A stretch of DNA of 64,000 nucleotides from an uncultured Clostridia bacterium (GCA_944363505.1 CALVUD010000008.1:38056-102055); one strand, 5' to 3'. Counted from the stretch's first letter, positions 9,942-18,997 are shown. A program made the numbers and translations. Notes: a model not told the origin generated them from the sequence alone.

Positions 9942-10718
9942 TTAAATCTTTTCGGCGCAGCAATGCGCGTGCGTGGGCGTCAGGCATCTGAAGCCTTCCG
10001 CGCCACCGAAACGAAGCGTTTTCAGCCCGAATCTTAAAGTTCTGAAGTCTATATAGAGATTTATCATATCCCCGCTGCCCTTTTTGTCGGGAGTATAAGT
10101 CATCTGGGAAGCATGACAGGCGAGCGCCTTTTTCTGCAGTTTTCGCCATTTCGCGCTGGTAGCGAAATAGTAATTGGGTTCGTCCGTATAATACATCGCC
10201 AAAAGCGCGGGAGAAGCGGCGCCGTAACCCGCTTTCTTTGCCATGGGAGGATTGGAAGCGAATAAAAACGCCCTTTTTGTTGCGTTTCCGACGTTTATAT
10301 GGTCGACATGACATTCGGTTTTTAGCCACGGGTCGGGACAGAATATAAGGTCGGGCTTGAATTCGAGCACTTCGCGGTAGATTTTTTCGTAAAGCGCTTC
10401 CGCGTCGTAAAAGCCGCCGTCCGAAAGCCCCAAAAAGCGCACGTCTTCCACGCCGAGTACGGCGGCGGAAGCCCTTTCTTCGGCTTCGCGTATATTTTTA
10501 AGTTCGTCGGGGTCGGTATCGGCGAATTCGGAACCGTATCTGCCGTCCAACGCTATTACGAAGCGTACCGTCTTTCCCGCCGCGGCAAGTTTAGCCGCGG
10601 TCTGACCCGCCGCCACCTCTATGTCGTCGGGATGCGGCGAAACAAACAATACCCTTTCGGCTTTTTCGAAAGAGGGAAAGGGTAAAATCGCGTGCAACAG
10701 CTTTTTCATCAGACACAT
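9942..10718 (-). CDS. PIG-L family deacetylase
   Basis: About 258 aa from ATG at 10718, chosen because GCGGAG lies just upstream; an upstream in-frame ATG at 10835 falls in the dnaN terminator and ahead of the likely promoter. Zinc-site motif SPHPDDIE near the N-terminus and the second motif HVDHINVG near the middle identify the LmbE/PIG-L fold. Family members de-N-acetylate sugars such as GlcNAc conjugates or act in bacillithiol-type thiol synthesis. Substrate here is not known; BshB-like or cell-surface glycan deacetylation are both possible. Cytosolic, no signal peptide. Confidence 0.85.
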   Translation of the reverse strand: MCLMKKLLHAILPFPSFEKAERVLFVSPHPDDIEVAAGQTAAKLAAAGKTVRFVIALDGRYGSEFADTDPDELKNIREAEERASAAVLGVEDVRFLGLSDGGFYDAEALYEKIYREVLEFKPDLIFCPDPWLKTECHVDHINVGNATKRAFLFASNPPMAKKAGYGAASPALLAMYYTDEPNYYFATSAKWRKLQKKALACHASQMTYTPDKKGSGDMINLYIDFRTLRFGLKTLRFGGAEGFRCLTPTHAHCCAEKI

Positions 10719-10785
10719 GATCGCTCCGCGGCGGAACGGATTAAGGGGTATTCGTAGTCTATGCTTTCCTCCGCCGTTTAAATCG

Positions 10786-10814
10786 ATTATAATCCAATTT
10801 CGAGGATTATACAA
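10786..10814 (-). promoter_or_regulatory. Sigma-A promoter of the PIG-L gene
   Basis: Minus strand TTGTAT (10814-10809), 17-base spacer, TATAAT (10791-10786). It lies just after the dnaN terminator and about 70 bases ahead of the chosen ATG. Confidence 0.6.
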
Positions 10815-10834
10815 GTCCCTTATTTCTCCGCGCA

Positions 10835-10861
10835 TAAAAAAACGCCCGCATTCGCGGGCGT
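10835..10861 (-). terminator. dnaN terminator
   Basis: Perfect ACGCCCGC / GCGGGCGT stem with a four-base loop, followed on the minus strand by a run of T. Confidence 0.85.
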
Positions 10862-10882
10862 AAACAAATCAGGCGGGTATTT

Positions 10883-11980
10883 TTAGCCGACGAGCCTTAC
10901 GGGCAATACCAGATACAGATATTTGTCGCCCTCCAGCGGCACTATCACGGCGGGCGCGTTGGAGGTGGAAAGATTGATCTTGACGGAATCCTCCTTTATC
11001 CTCGCGAAAGCGTCGAACAGATAACGCGTGTTGAACGCGATCTCTATATCCTTTCCGCTGAGGTCGCAGGGCACGTTTTCGTGTATTTTGCCCACCTCCG
11101 AGGAAGAATCTATGTTTATAGCGTTCGACGAAAGCGAAAGCTTGACGTAGTTTTTCTTGTTTTTGGTAACCAGCGCCGCACGGTCCAGCCCCATTTCGAG
11201 CGCGCCCTTATTGACGACGACGGAACTGGAGACCGCCTCGGGAATTATCTTCTTGTACTGGATAAATTCGCCCTCCAGCACTCTGGTAACGATCTTGGTG
11301 TTGCCGAGATCGAACAAAACGCGGCTCTTCTCCGCGTAAACGCTGATGTTGGAGCCGTCCTCGCCTATAATTTTGACGATCTCCTGAAGATTCTTGGAGG
11401 GAATGACCACGCCGAAATCGCCTTTTTGTCCGAACACGCGGCATCTGGTAACGCCCAGACGGTATCCGTCCAGCGCCGCCGCCACCAGTTCGTCGTCCTC
11501 GACCTCCAGTTTGCATCCGCGAAGTATCGGACGGCTGTCGTCCTGAGCCGCGCAGAATATCACGCCTTCAATGGTATCGCGAAGATCCTTGTCTTTCGCC
11601 ACGAAACCGTTATCGGTGGGCACGTCCTTGGACTCGGGATAGGTTTCGTCGTCCATGCATTGAAATTCGGAGACGTTTACGCCGTAGCTTACCGACAAAG
11701 TCGATGTGTATTTTTCGATATCGACCTCTTCGTCGGCGACTTTTCTCATAAACTCGGCGAAAATTTTGCCGGTAACGACCGTTTCGCCTTCGAGCTTGAC
11801 GTTAGCCTTGATCCTGGTGGAAATATACAATTCCAGGTCGGTCGCCGCCAAAGTGACTTCGTCGCCCTCGGCGCGGATCTTTATACCTTCCAGAATGGGT
11901 ATGTTAGCCTTGTTGGAAATGGCTTTGCCTACTGTGTTTAACGCGTCGGACAACTCGCGGGTATTGCAAATGAATTTCAT
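10883..11980 (-). CDS. dnaN: DNA polymerase III beta sliding clamp
   Basis: 365 aa, usual length. N-terminal MKFICNTRELSDALNTVGKA, central DSRPILRGC and DGYRLG, and the C-terminal LPVRL hydrophobic-pocket motif are typical of the three-domain clamp that encircles DNA and tethers Pol III and other clamp-binding proteins. AGAGGAAGG precedes the ATG. It has its own promoter and terminator and is not next to dnaA, recF or gyrB, unlike the usual Firmicute origin arrangement; upstream lies a divergent tRNA. Confidence 0.96.
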   Translation of the reverse strand: MKFICNTRELSDALNTVGKAISNKANIPILEGIKIRAEGDEVTLAATDLELYISTRIKANVKLEGETVVTGKIFAEFMRKVADEEVDIEKYTSTLSVSYGVNVSEFQCMDDETYPESKDVPTDNGFVAKDKDLRDTIEGVIFCAAQDDSRPILRGCKLEVEDDELVAAALDGYRLGVTRCRVFGQKGDFGVVIPSKNLQEIVKIIGEDGSNISVYAEKSRVLFDLGNTKIVTRVLEGEFIQYKKIIPEAVSSSVVVNKGALEMGLDRAALVTKNKKNYVKLSLSSNAINIDSSSEVGKIHENVPCDLSGKDIEIAFNTRYLFDAFARIKEDSVKINLSTSNAPAVIVPLEGDKYLYLVLPVRLVG

Positions 11981-12020
11981 TTGAGTTCCTTCCTCTGTAT
12001 TCAGAATTGTTTTCTATTAT

Positions 12021-12049
12021 AGTTTAATCCGTGAAGCGGCTTTTGTCAA
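12021..12049 (-). promoter_or_regulatory. dnaN promoter
   Basis: Minus strand TTGACA (12049-12044), 17-base spacer, TAAACT (12026-12021). A TATAAT lies a few bases further downstream but at non-optimal spacing. Confidence 0.6.
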
Positions 12050-12194
12050 TTATTGAGCGTTTGAATAAATTTACGTCGCCGAATTTTTAACGCGCCTATC
12101 TGATTTTTACGGATTTAGGGGCGTTTTTTAAAAAGCTTATCGGCATTTTCCGACAAATTTCTTTACGGAAATTTTTCATATCGGCAAATAATCG

Positions 12195-12223
12195 TTGACA
12201 AATCGCTTTTCGGCTGATATGAT
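12195..12223 (+). promoter_or_regulatory. tRNA-fMet promoter
   Basis: TTGACA (12195-12200), 17-base spacer, TATGAT (12218-12223), about 12 bases ahead of the tRNA. Near-consensus, as usual for stable RNA genes. No DnaA boxes were seen in the 12000-12234 gap. Confidence 0.85.
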
Positions 12224-12234
12224 AGTATAGCTGT

Positions 12235-12311
12235 CGCGGGGTGGAGCAGTTGGTAGCTCATCGGGCTCATAACCCGAAGGTCATGTGGTTCAAGTCCCAT
12301 CCCCGCCACCA
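12235..12311 (+). tRNA. Initiator tRNA-fMet (CAT)
   Basis: Cloverleaf with CAT anticodon in the loop of GGGCTCATAACCC. The three G:C pairs under the anticodon loop and the unpaired 1-72 position (C1, C72) are initiator features. CCA is encoded. The T arm is odd: ATG-T-GG faces CCCAT, so one T is bulged and the total is 77 nt despite a short D loop. Otherwise it looks functional, with a strong promoter and terminator. Confidence 0.88.
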
Positions 12312-12438
12312 AACCGAGGATAAGGGCGCGTCTTGCGCCCTTTCTTCATGATTCGGACTTCAGTCATTTACTTCATTGTAAACTCCTTCGTCCTAACACT
12401 CGAAAGAACGCCATCCGCAACCCTTCTCCTCGGTTTGG
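12308..12438. repeat. Inverted repeat starting in the tRNA CCA end
   Basis: The 13 bases ACCAAACCGAGGA at 12308-12320, which start in the encoded CCA end, recur inverted at 12426-12438. The roughly 100 bases between contain the terminator and a diverged copy of part of the downstream repeat. No gene is visible. Confidence 0.6.
12322..12347 (+). terminator. tRNA-fMet terminator
   Basis: AAGGGCGC / GCGCCCTT stem followed by TTTCTTC. Near-identical hairpins recur at about 12449-12476 and 12996-13023 inside the downstream repeats. Confidence 0.8.
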
Positions 12439-13490
12439 TCCGTAAAGCTAAGGGCGCATCTTGCGCCCTTTCTTCATGATTTGGACTTCAGTCGATTTTC
12501 TTGCGCCTGCCTGAACGGACAGGCGCGACGAAAATACGCTTAGAAAAGCCGTTTTCGTCTGCTTCCTGCGTGAGCGAAGCTCGGCACGGCACCGTAGCCT
12601 TCGCTTCTACACTTGAAATCGGGCGAAAACGTCAATTTCTCGCTGCCAAGTAGGTTTAAAAGTGCATTAAAAGAAATACGTCGATAATGCAATTATATAA
12701 TTCAATCAATCCAAAATTTTAAAACTTCGGTTATTTGCTTAATTATAAACTTTCTTGTCTTAACCGAATTATAAAGTGCATTTATCCGTTTTAAATTCTT
12801 TCAGCGTACTCGGCGCCCGAGGGATGGGGATTTTCGTTCGGTTCTAAGGGTAGAAGCGAAGGCTACGATTCCGTGCCGAGCTTCGCTCCCGACGAAACGG
12901 GCGAAAAGACGCTCCCGCAGGGTGTAACGGGAAGCGCCCGTCCGATCAGGCGGGCGCAACGGAATATCCCTTCTCCTCGGTTTGGTCCGTAAAGCTAAGG
13001 GCGCATCTTGCGCCCTTTCTTCATGATTCGGACTGCGGTCGATTTTCTTGCGCCTGCCTGAACGGGCAGGCGCGACGAATATACGCTCCGAAAAGCCGTT
13101 TTCGTCCGCTTCCTGCGTGAGCGAAGCTCGGCACGGACCGTAGCCTTCGCTTCTACACTTGAAATCGGGCAAAAACGTCAATTTCTCGCTGCCAAGTAGG
13201 TTTAAAAGTGCGGTAAAAGAAATACGTCGATAATGCAATTATATAATGCAATCAATCCAAAATTTTAAAACTTCGGTTATTTGCTTAATTATAAACTTTC
13301 TTGTCTTAACCGAATTATAAAGTGCATTTATCCGTTTTAATTTCTTTCGGCGTACTCGGCGCCCGAGAAATGGGGATTTTCGTTCGGTTCCAAGGGTAAA
13401 AGCGAAAGACTACGGTGCCGAGCTTCGCTCCCGACGAAACGGATAAAAAGACGCTTCCGCAGGGCGTAAACGGAAGCGCAGGTTTTTAAA
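12421..13490. repeat. Two tandem ~547-bp non-coding repeats with internal hairpin arms
   Basis: Unit 1 starts at about 12421 and unit 2 at about 12968 (offset 547, drifting to about 541 near the end); by eye they are roughly 90% identical. Each unit holds the tRNA-type terminator hairpin, an arm containing GAGCGAAGCTCGGCACGG and GTAGCCTTCGCTTCTAC, an AT-rich core, and the same arm inverted about 230-280 bases later. This gives a MITE-like or long-hairpin structure. No convincing ORF exists here; the longest minus-strand frame spans the arms and lacks a protein-like sequence. No gene found in 12348-13505. Confidence 0.75.
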
Positions 13491-13505
13491 ATCGGAACGA
13501 AGGGA

Positions 13506-14390
13506 TCATTCCCCTGTTATTTCCTTTATCGCATAGGCTATGTATTTGACGGTATCGGGTGAAATCATTCCCGTTACGCCGTATTCTTTCGCCGCCGCCT
13601 CTCCCGCGATTCCCGCCACGAACGCGCCTACCGCCGCAACAAGGGTCAAATCGGTATTCCGCGCCGCAAGCGCCGTAATTATACCCGTCAGCACGTCCCC
13701 GCTTCCCGCGGTCGCCATTCCCGGAGTGCCGCGCGAGTTTACATAGGTTCTTTGTCCGTCGGAAACGAAAGTGTCCGCGCCTTTTAACAAAACGGTAAGC
13801 GCGTGGCGCGAAGCGTATTCCGCGGCATGGCGCGCGGGATCGGACAAGATTTCGGATACGGAAAGCCCGCTGAGCCGCGAAAATTCCCCGGGATGCGGGG
13901 TCAGTACGACTTTTCCGGAGCGCCGCTTTTCCAAAAGCTCGGGATACTTTGCGATCGTATTCAGCGCGTCGGCGTCGAGTACCAACGGCACGTCTTTACT
14001 AAAAAGATATTCTATCAGCTCTCTGTTGTCGCCTTTTTGCCCGAGCCCCATACCCGCGCCTATCGCTTTCAGATTCGATGTCGCTTCGTCTAAAAGCGAT
14101 TTTTCGTATCTTAAGCAACCGAAATAGTTGCTCGGCAGGAACTTCAGCGTACATTCGTTCATATACGGGAACACCGCCTGCATGATAACGTCGGGCACAA
14201 TAAGTCTGGTTACGCCGGCGCCGGAGCGCATGGCCGCGGACGCCGTATATGCGAGACGGGCGGCTCCCGCATATTCTGCTGAGCCGCCTATCAGTCCTAT
14301 ATATCCGTAATCGCCCTTGTTAGACAGACGCGCGCGCTTCCCGAGTACGGCTCGCGCCTCGCACTCTGTTACGGGCAATACTCCGGGCAT
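13506..14390 (-). CDS. nnrD: ADP-dependent NAD(P)H-hydrate dehydratase
   Basis: 294 aa ribokinase-like enzyme of the YjeF C-terminal/CARKD family, which repairs hydrated NADH and NADPH. Visible motifs: GDYGYIGLIGGSAEYAGAA near residue 25, DADALN at about 145, LTPHPGEFSRL at about 165 and the ATP/catalytic loop GSGDVLTGII at about 230. The NnrE epimerase half that is often fused N-terminally is absent. ATG overlaps the upstream metallophosphoesterase stop (TAATG), so translation is likely coupled. Confidence 0.9.
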   Translation of the reverse strand: MPGVLPVTECEARAVLGKRARLSNKGDYGYIGLIGGSAEYAGAARLAYTASAAMRSGAGVTRLIVPDVIMQAVFPYMNECTLKFLPSNYFGCLRYEKSLLDEATSNLKAIGAGMGLGQKGDNRELIEYLFSKDVPLVLDADALNTIAKYPELLEKRRSGKVVLTPHPGEFSRLSGLSVSEILSDPARHAAEYASRHALTVLLKGADTFVSDGQRTYVNSRGTPGMATAGSGDVLTGIITALAARNTDLTLVAAVGAFVAGIAGEAAAKEYGVTGMISPDTVKYIAYAIKEITGE

Positions 14391-17300
14391 TACGATCTTT
14401 TCCTGCGGGCCTTTACGGCGCGTCTAACGGCGATTATCACCGCTACCAGGACCAATACCGACGCCACCACGACCGCGGCGATGACTATCGCGCGTTCCAG
14501 GTCGCTCATTCCCGAATGTACCGGGGTGATCTTTTGCGTTTCGGCATCGAACTGATAACCCGTATACCAAAGCTTTTCGCCGTCGTAAACCAGTTTACCG
14601 AATGTCGGGTTCGACAGCGTGGGATCGTGCAGCTTCTCGCCGAACTCCAGCGGAATGTCGTCGGAGGTTCTGTAGTTATAGAACTTGTCTCCGAAAGTAC
14701 CCATTGAAACATACAGCACGCCGCCTTCCACGGTACCGAGCTCCGTCGTTGCGTCGGCGTCGACCTCCATGGCGTCGCCGTTTCTGTCGATATAGTACGA
14801 CTCGGAATACGTGTGGTCGTGCCCGGAGAGCACCAGGCATACGCCGTTGTCGGCAAATATCGGAGTCAGCTGTTTCCTAAGAGCCACGACGTCGCCGTCG
14901 TCGATATGCGAGCCCGCCGAATAAAGCGATTTGTGCATTATGACTATCTTGAACTTCTTATCGGTGGATTCGAGGTCGTTTTTAAGCCACGCGGTCTGGG
15001 CTGCGCTGAGTTCCTGAGTAGTGGCGTTAAGGTCGTTCGTATTCAGCACGGTAAAGTGCACGTCGGAATAATCGAAACTGTAATAAGCGCCGCTCGCCGC
15101 GTTTTGCTCTGGATAATCGATGCCGAAGTGGAGCAGCAGATAATTGTACTTATCCTGAACGGAATCGTCGAGCCACATATATTCCGCGACCTCGGCGATG
15201 TCGTCGGTGTCGATGCCTTCGTAGAAATGCTTGTCATGGTTACCGTTGGCGACCACGGTAGTCGTATTCGCCCAGTATTTTTGCATGAACTCCAGATAAT
15301 ATTCCCATTGCACCCAGTTGCGGTCGTTGTCCACTACGTCGCCCGTATTGATAACGAAGTCGAAACCGTCGGAGAAAATCCCCTGCGATTCGATGTTGTC
15401 CATTATCATCGAGGCGATCTCGTAGGGATTCATTCCCGAACCCTGAATGTCGGTCATCAGCAAAGCTTCGAAAGGCGTGCCTTCCTCGGGCGCTGTGGTA
15501 AACGTATAGACGTCGGACCAGTACCCGAGTTCGGCGCTGCCCACGCGGTAAGAGTAAGTGGCGCCGCTTTCCAGTCCCGTCAGCGACACGAAGTGTCTGC
15601 CGACCTCTATCTGCATCAGCGTGGCATATATGCCGAGGTCGATGTTTGCGGTGGTGGTAGCGTATTTTTTAAATTCGCCGCTGACGGTAACGGCTTCTTT
15701 TTCGTCGAAGGTCGTACCCTTATTGTATTGTATCTGGGTTCCCGTTATTGCATCGTCGGTAAACCATACAAAGTTTTTGGTGGTAGCGGGGTCGCTGCCG
15801 AAAGTTACCGTAAGCTGCGACGGGAGCATGCCGCGTTCGATTGTCGGAGTGTTGTCTATTTCACCCGCCACCCAGCTTGCGGCAAGCGCGGGATCGCTTT
15901 GATACAAGACGTATTCGCCCACGGAATTTTCCATCGCCGCTTCCTCGTCGATCATAAACGCGTAAACGATCCCGTATGCTATCTCTCCGAGCGAAGTATA
16001 CAGCGCGTCTGTAACGTAAGAATTCAGAACGTCGTCTATAAATTCTTTGCCGGTCATGCCTTTAAGATCGAATCCGAGATCCAATCCGAACGAGGACAGC
16101 AACGAAAACACTTTGGCGAGGAACGGAGCGGAATTCAGGTCAAGCGCGCCGAAATCGACCTCGTATACCAAGGTCGAAATCAGCTTTTCGAAAGCGCTGA
16201 CTTTTGCGGGGTCGGCGCCTTGTTCGAGATTTATCGGCGTAAACAAGCCCATGACTATCCTGTAAAGCCCGTTGTTTTCGTCCAGCAGGATCGCCAGGAG
16301 TTTTTCTATGGATTCGCCGCTCTTGAGGTTTTCGAAAGCTTCTTTCTGATCGGCGGTAGCTTCCGAATACGGGCGGTCGGTGCCGCCGACGTGATCCAGA
16401 TACGCGCCCATGACAAAGTCGAACAGCGTGTCGCCCGCGGCATTCAGCGGCATAAACGCCGCTTTTTGAATAAGTTCGTCCAGGTAGCCGCAAAGTTTCG
16501 CTCCGCGCTCGTCCGACTTAAATTCGGCGCGGTTGCCGCCGTATTCGTAATCGGCCAGCACGACGTCCTCGATATGCACGATCAGGTTATTGACGAACGT
16601 CGCCGCCAAAGGTCTGACGGAATTCAACAGCGAACCCACTATGCCGGTGACGTCTTCGGGCAACAGCGACGCGACCATGTCGCCGAGACCAGATATGAAA
16701 TCGACGTTTACATAGCTGCCGTAAACGACGTTTTCGATGATGTTGAGGAAAAGTTTATTCGCCGCGTATTCGCTGGGATCCGTTACCACGCGGGAAGAAT
16801 TAATGAACTCGCCTAGCCCGAAACGCTCCACGTATTCGTCGGTTATCAGTCCGGTGTCGAACAAATTACCGAAATCGACGCTTTCGAGAAGTTCAAGTTT
16901 CATTTCGAGATTTTCGGCGGCTTTATCGCCTACTTTTCCGCGGGAAATCGCCGCATAGCGCACCGCGCCGCGGTATCCCGTTACCGACGAAGTCTCGATG
17001 TCCGTAAGCAGATTGCCGTTCAGAGAAACTCTGGAAACCGCGTCGTTGGAGTGCATGTGCCCGCTGAAAACGTACCTGACGCCGAGATCCGCCATATAAT
17101 CGGCGGTTTCCTCGTAATTGTACATCGTAAAGTCTTTCAGCAGAGTATCTTCGCCGGTGAAATGCGGCAAAGCGTTATGGTGCTGAATGGCGACGATCGT
17201 GTTGCCGTCGAACGTACCCGCCGCTTTTTCCCTGTCCAGCCATTCGGATACGGAATCGAACAGCATTGCTCCGAGATGGTGCTGCTGAACGGTGTTGGAC

Positions 17301-18169
17301 AGCTCTTCGTCCACCAAAATCACGTTATATCCCTCGGGCAGCGTGAATATCGCGGAGATATCGCCGTAATCGTAATCTTCGATCTCTCCCGCTTCCATAC
17401 GCGCCTCCTGACCGTTTTCGCGGTAAAGCCATTTCGCTTCGACGCCTTCGGCGGTAGTGCTGTTAACAAACGGCAATGCCGATTCGCATCCGCTGATCAT
17501 GGACGCGTCGTAAGGCGCGCGGTCGGCGTGAAGCTCGAAGCCGTCGGCTATGAGCGAGGCGTAATACTCGGCTATTTCGGCGTCGGTCAAGTCGGGATAG
17601 CCCAATGAACTGTAAATCTTGACGACGTCGGCGCGGGTAACGTTGCTGACGAAGGTTTTTTCGTTGCTTCTGTAGCTGAACGCCTCGTCGTTATACATGT
17701 CGTGATTGCCGAATACCACGAAAACCTGAAATCCCGGTTTGCCCGCCGCGCGCACGCGTTCTTGGAGCTGACGGAGCAGATTTGCCATTTCGATATGTCC
17801 CTGCATTTCTCCGTTCAGCGTGAGGTCGCCCGTAACCACCAGATAATCGGGCATTTCGTCGACTATCGAATCGAGCGCCGCCACGTTGTAAGGGGCGGCT
17901 TCGAGCACCATTTTCATGCTGGTAGCCATAAAATCGTAGTATCCCGTGTCCGTGGCGGTAATATCGCCGCAGTAAGCCGCGGAATAATAGTGAGTATCGG
18001 TGATATGTGCAAAAACGACTTCGTCTTCCTTGACGAAAGCGGAGTCCGCCTCGGCAGAATCCGGAGAGCCGCCGTATGCGACCGCAACTATACCCAGCGC
18101 CGCCACCAACAACGCGGCAATAATCAACAAGACAACGCCTTTTTTCGCAAAACGGTATCCGAAAACCAT
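14390..18169 (-). CDS. Secreted membrane-anchored double metallophosphoesterase
   Basis: 1259 aa from the ATG at 18169, preferred over 18175 because GGAGGAG sits six bases before it. N-terminal membrane segment (about 10-35). First calcineurin-like domain: HITDTHYYS, VTGDLTLNG, FGNHDMYN, GHMHSND. A long helical spacer follows (about 430-770). About residue 780 begins a purple-acid-phosphatase-type Fn3 module (PSQLTVTFGSD ... GLESGATYSYRVG). Second phosphoesterase domain from about 905: LMTDIQG, NTGDVVDND, NGNHDKH, GHDHTYSE. A C-terminal membrane helix (about 1222-1245) ends in a basic tail (RRAVKARRKRS). Both domains keep their metal ligands, so both may be active. Exposed outside the membrane; substrate unknown, probably phosphoesters scavenged at the surface. 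Confidence 0.85.
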   Translation of the reverse strand: MVFGYRFAKKGVVLLIIAALLVAALGIVAVAYGGSPDSAEADSAFVKEDEVVFAHITDTHYYSAAYCGDITATDTGYYDFMATSMKMVLEAAPYNVAALDSIVDEMPDYLVVTGDLTLNGEMQGHIEMANLLRQLQERVRAAGKPGFQVFVVFGNHDMYNDEAFSYRSNEKTFVSNVTRADVVKIYSSLGYPDLTDAEIAEYYASLIADGFELHADRAPYDASMISGCESALPFVNSTTAEGVEAKWLYRENGQEARMEAGEIEDYDYGDISAIFTLPEGYNVILVDEELSNTVQQHHLGAMLFDSVSEWLDREKAAGTFDGNTIVAIQHHNALPHFTGEDTLLKDFTMYNYEETADYMADLGVRYVFSGHMHSNDAVSRVSLNGNLLTDIETSSVTGYRGAVRYAAISRGKVGDKAAENLEMKLELLESVDFGNLFDTGLITDEYVERFGLGEFINSSRVVTDPSEYAANKLFLNIIENVVYGSYVNVDFISGLGDMVASLLPEDVTGIVGSLLNSVRPLAATFVNNLIVHIEDVVLADYEYGGNRAEFKSDERGAKLCGYLDELIQKAAFMPLNAAGDTLFDFVMGAYLDHVGGTDRPYSEATADQKEAFENLKSGESIEKLLAILLDENNGLYRIVMGLFTPINLEQGADPAKVSAFEKLISTLVYEVDFGALDLNSAPFLAKVFSLLSSFGLDLGFDLKGMTGKEFIDDVLNSYVTDALYTSLGEIAYGIVYAFMIDEEAAMENSVGEYVLYQSDPALAASWVAGEIDNTPTIERGMLPSQLTVTFGSDPATTKNFVWFTDDAITGTQIQYNKGTTFDEKEAVTVSGEFKKYATTTANIDLGIYATLMQIEVGRHFVSLTGLESGATYSYRVGSAELGYWSDVYTFTTAPEEGTPFEALLMTDIQGSGMNPYEIASMIMDNIESQGIFSDGFDFVINTGDVVDNDRNWVQWEYYLEFMQKYWANTTTVVANGNHDKHFYEGIDTDDIAEVAEYMWLDDSVQDKYNYLLLHFGIDYPEQNAASGAYYSFDYSDVHFTVLNTNDLNATTQELSAAQTAWLKNDLESTDKKFKIVIMHKSLYSAGSHIDDGDVVALRKQLTPIFADNGVCLVLSGHDHTYSESYYIDRNGDAMEVDADATTELGTVEGGVLYVSMGTFGDKFYNYRTSDDIPLEFGEKLHDPTLSNPTFGKLVYDGEKLWYTGYQFDAETQKITPVHSGMSDLERAIVIAAVVVASVLVLVAVIIAVRRAVKARRKRS

Positions 18170-18216
18170 ACCCATCTCCTCCCGGGCGAATGCGCCCGTA
18201 AAAATATGTAGTAAAT

Positions 18217-18245
18217 ATTATATAATCTAAAATGAGTTCCGTCAA
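18217..18245 (-). promoter_or_regulatory. Promoter of the metallophosphoesterase-nnrD operon
   Basis: Minus strand TTGACG (18245-18240), 17-base spacer, TATAAT (18222-18217). A small CGGGCG/CGCCCG hairpin sits just before the ribosome site. Confidence 0.65.
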
Positions 18246-18295
18246 TACGCGTAACTTTTAATTTACCGCGAAATTCGGGTAAACTTCGGAAGAAG

Positions 18296-18325
18296 TTGAC
18301 TGCACTCGCGCGCGCATGATATACT
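18296..18325 (+). promoter_or_regulatory. mntP promoter
   Basis: TTGACT (18296-18301), 18-base spacer, TATACT (18320-18325). The 5' leader is only about 30 nt, too short for a yybP-ykoY manganese riboswitch. Confidence 0.6.
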
Positions 18326-18361
18326 GAACAAAATCGTGATTCGACGCTTCGGGGATATAAT

Positions 18362-18997
18362 ATGCCTTTGTGGGAATTATTCTTGATCGGTGTGGGTCTT
18401 GCCGCCGACGCTTTTGCCGTGGCGATGTGCCGCGGTCTGGAAGCTAAACGCTTCACCTGGAAGAACGGTCTGCTGACCGGACTCTTTTTCGGATTCTTTC
18501 AGGCGGCGATGCCAGTTATCGGCTACTACCTCGCCACCCTCTTTGCCGACGAGATCAGCGCTTTCGACCATTGGATCGCGTTCGCTCTCCTTGCGTTCCT
18601 CGGTGCGAAAATGATATACGAAGGCGCAAAGGAAGAACATTCAAAACGCCGCGAAAAAAAGCAGAACGCAGGCTCAACCTCCGACACCGCTGCCGCCGCG
18701 GACGAAAAGAAACCCGAACACGTTTCTTTCCGTATGAAAGAACTCGTCGTGATGTCGTTTGCGACCAGTATCGACGCGCTGATTGTCGGCGTAACGTTTG
18801 CGTTTTTGGACACGAACATCTGGACGAGCGTTTCGCTAATCGGCGCGGTTACATTCGCGCTGTCTCTGTTCGGTGTTTTTCTCGGATCCAAGATCGGCAA
18901 AAAACTCGGCGGCAAAGCCGAAATCGTCGGCGGCGTAATACTGATTGCGATAGGTCTGAAGATATTATTGGAGCATCTGGAAATAATTACTTTGTGA
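18362..18997 (+). CDS. mntP: Putative manganese efflux pump MntP
   Basis: 211 aa with six predicted membrane segments in two halves. The conserved aspartates lie in GLAADAFAVAMCRG (helix 1) and SFATSIDALIVG (start of second half), as in the MntP family. Glycine-rich helix GFFQAAMPVIGYYL is also typical. The cytosolic loop between halves (about residues 95-125) is longer and charged (KEEHSKRREKKQN ... DEKKPEH). Family members export Mn2+ from the cytosol. The ribosome site is weak (GGGGAT). Confidence 0.88.
   Translation: MPLWELFLIGVGLAADAFAVAMCRGLEAKRFTWKNGLLTGLFFGFFQAAMPVIGYYLATLFADEISAFDHWIAFALLAFLGAKMIYEGAKEEHSKRREKKQNAGSTSDTAAAADEKKPEHVSFRMKELVVMSFATSIDALIVGVTFAFLDTNIWTSVSLIGAVTFALSLFGVFLGSKIGKKLGGKAEIVGGVILIAIGLKILLEHLEIITL

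Noticed and set aside
11981..12234. Origin of replication beside dnaN
   Set aside because: No TTATCCACA-like boxes or AT-rich unwinding repeats; two promoters explain the gap.
12801..13238. Minus-strand frame of 145 codons in the repeat region
   Set aside because: Spans both repeat units and hairpin arms, no ribosome site, Arg-rich nonsense composition.
14813..16816. Long plus-strand frame of 667 codons
   Set aside because: Shadow of the metallophosphoesterase gene on the other strand.
18241..18361. yybP-ykoY manganese riboswitch before mntP
   Set aside because: The leader after the promoter is only about 30 nt.
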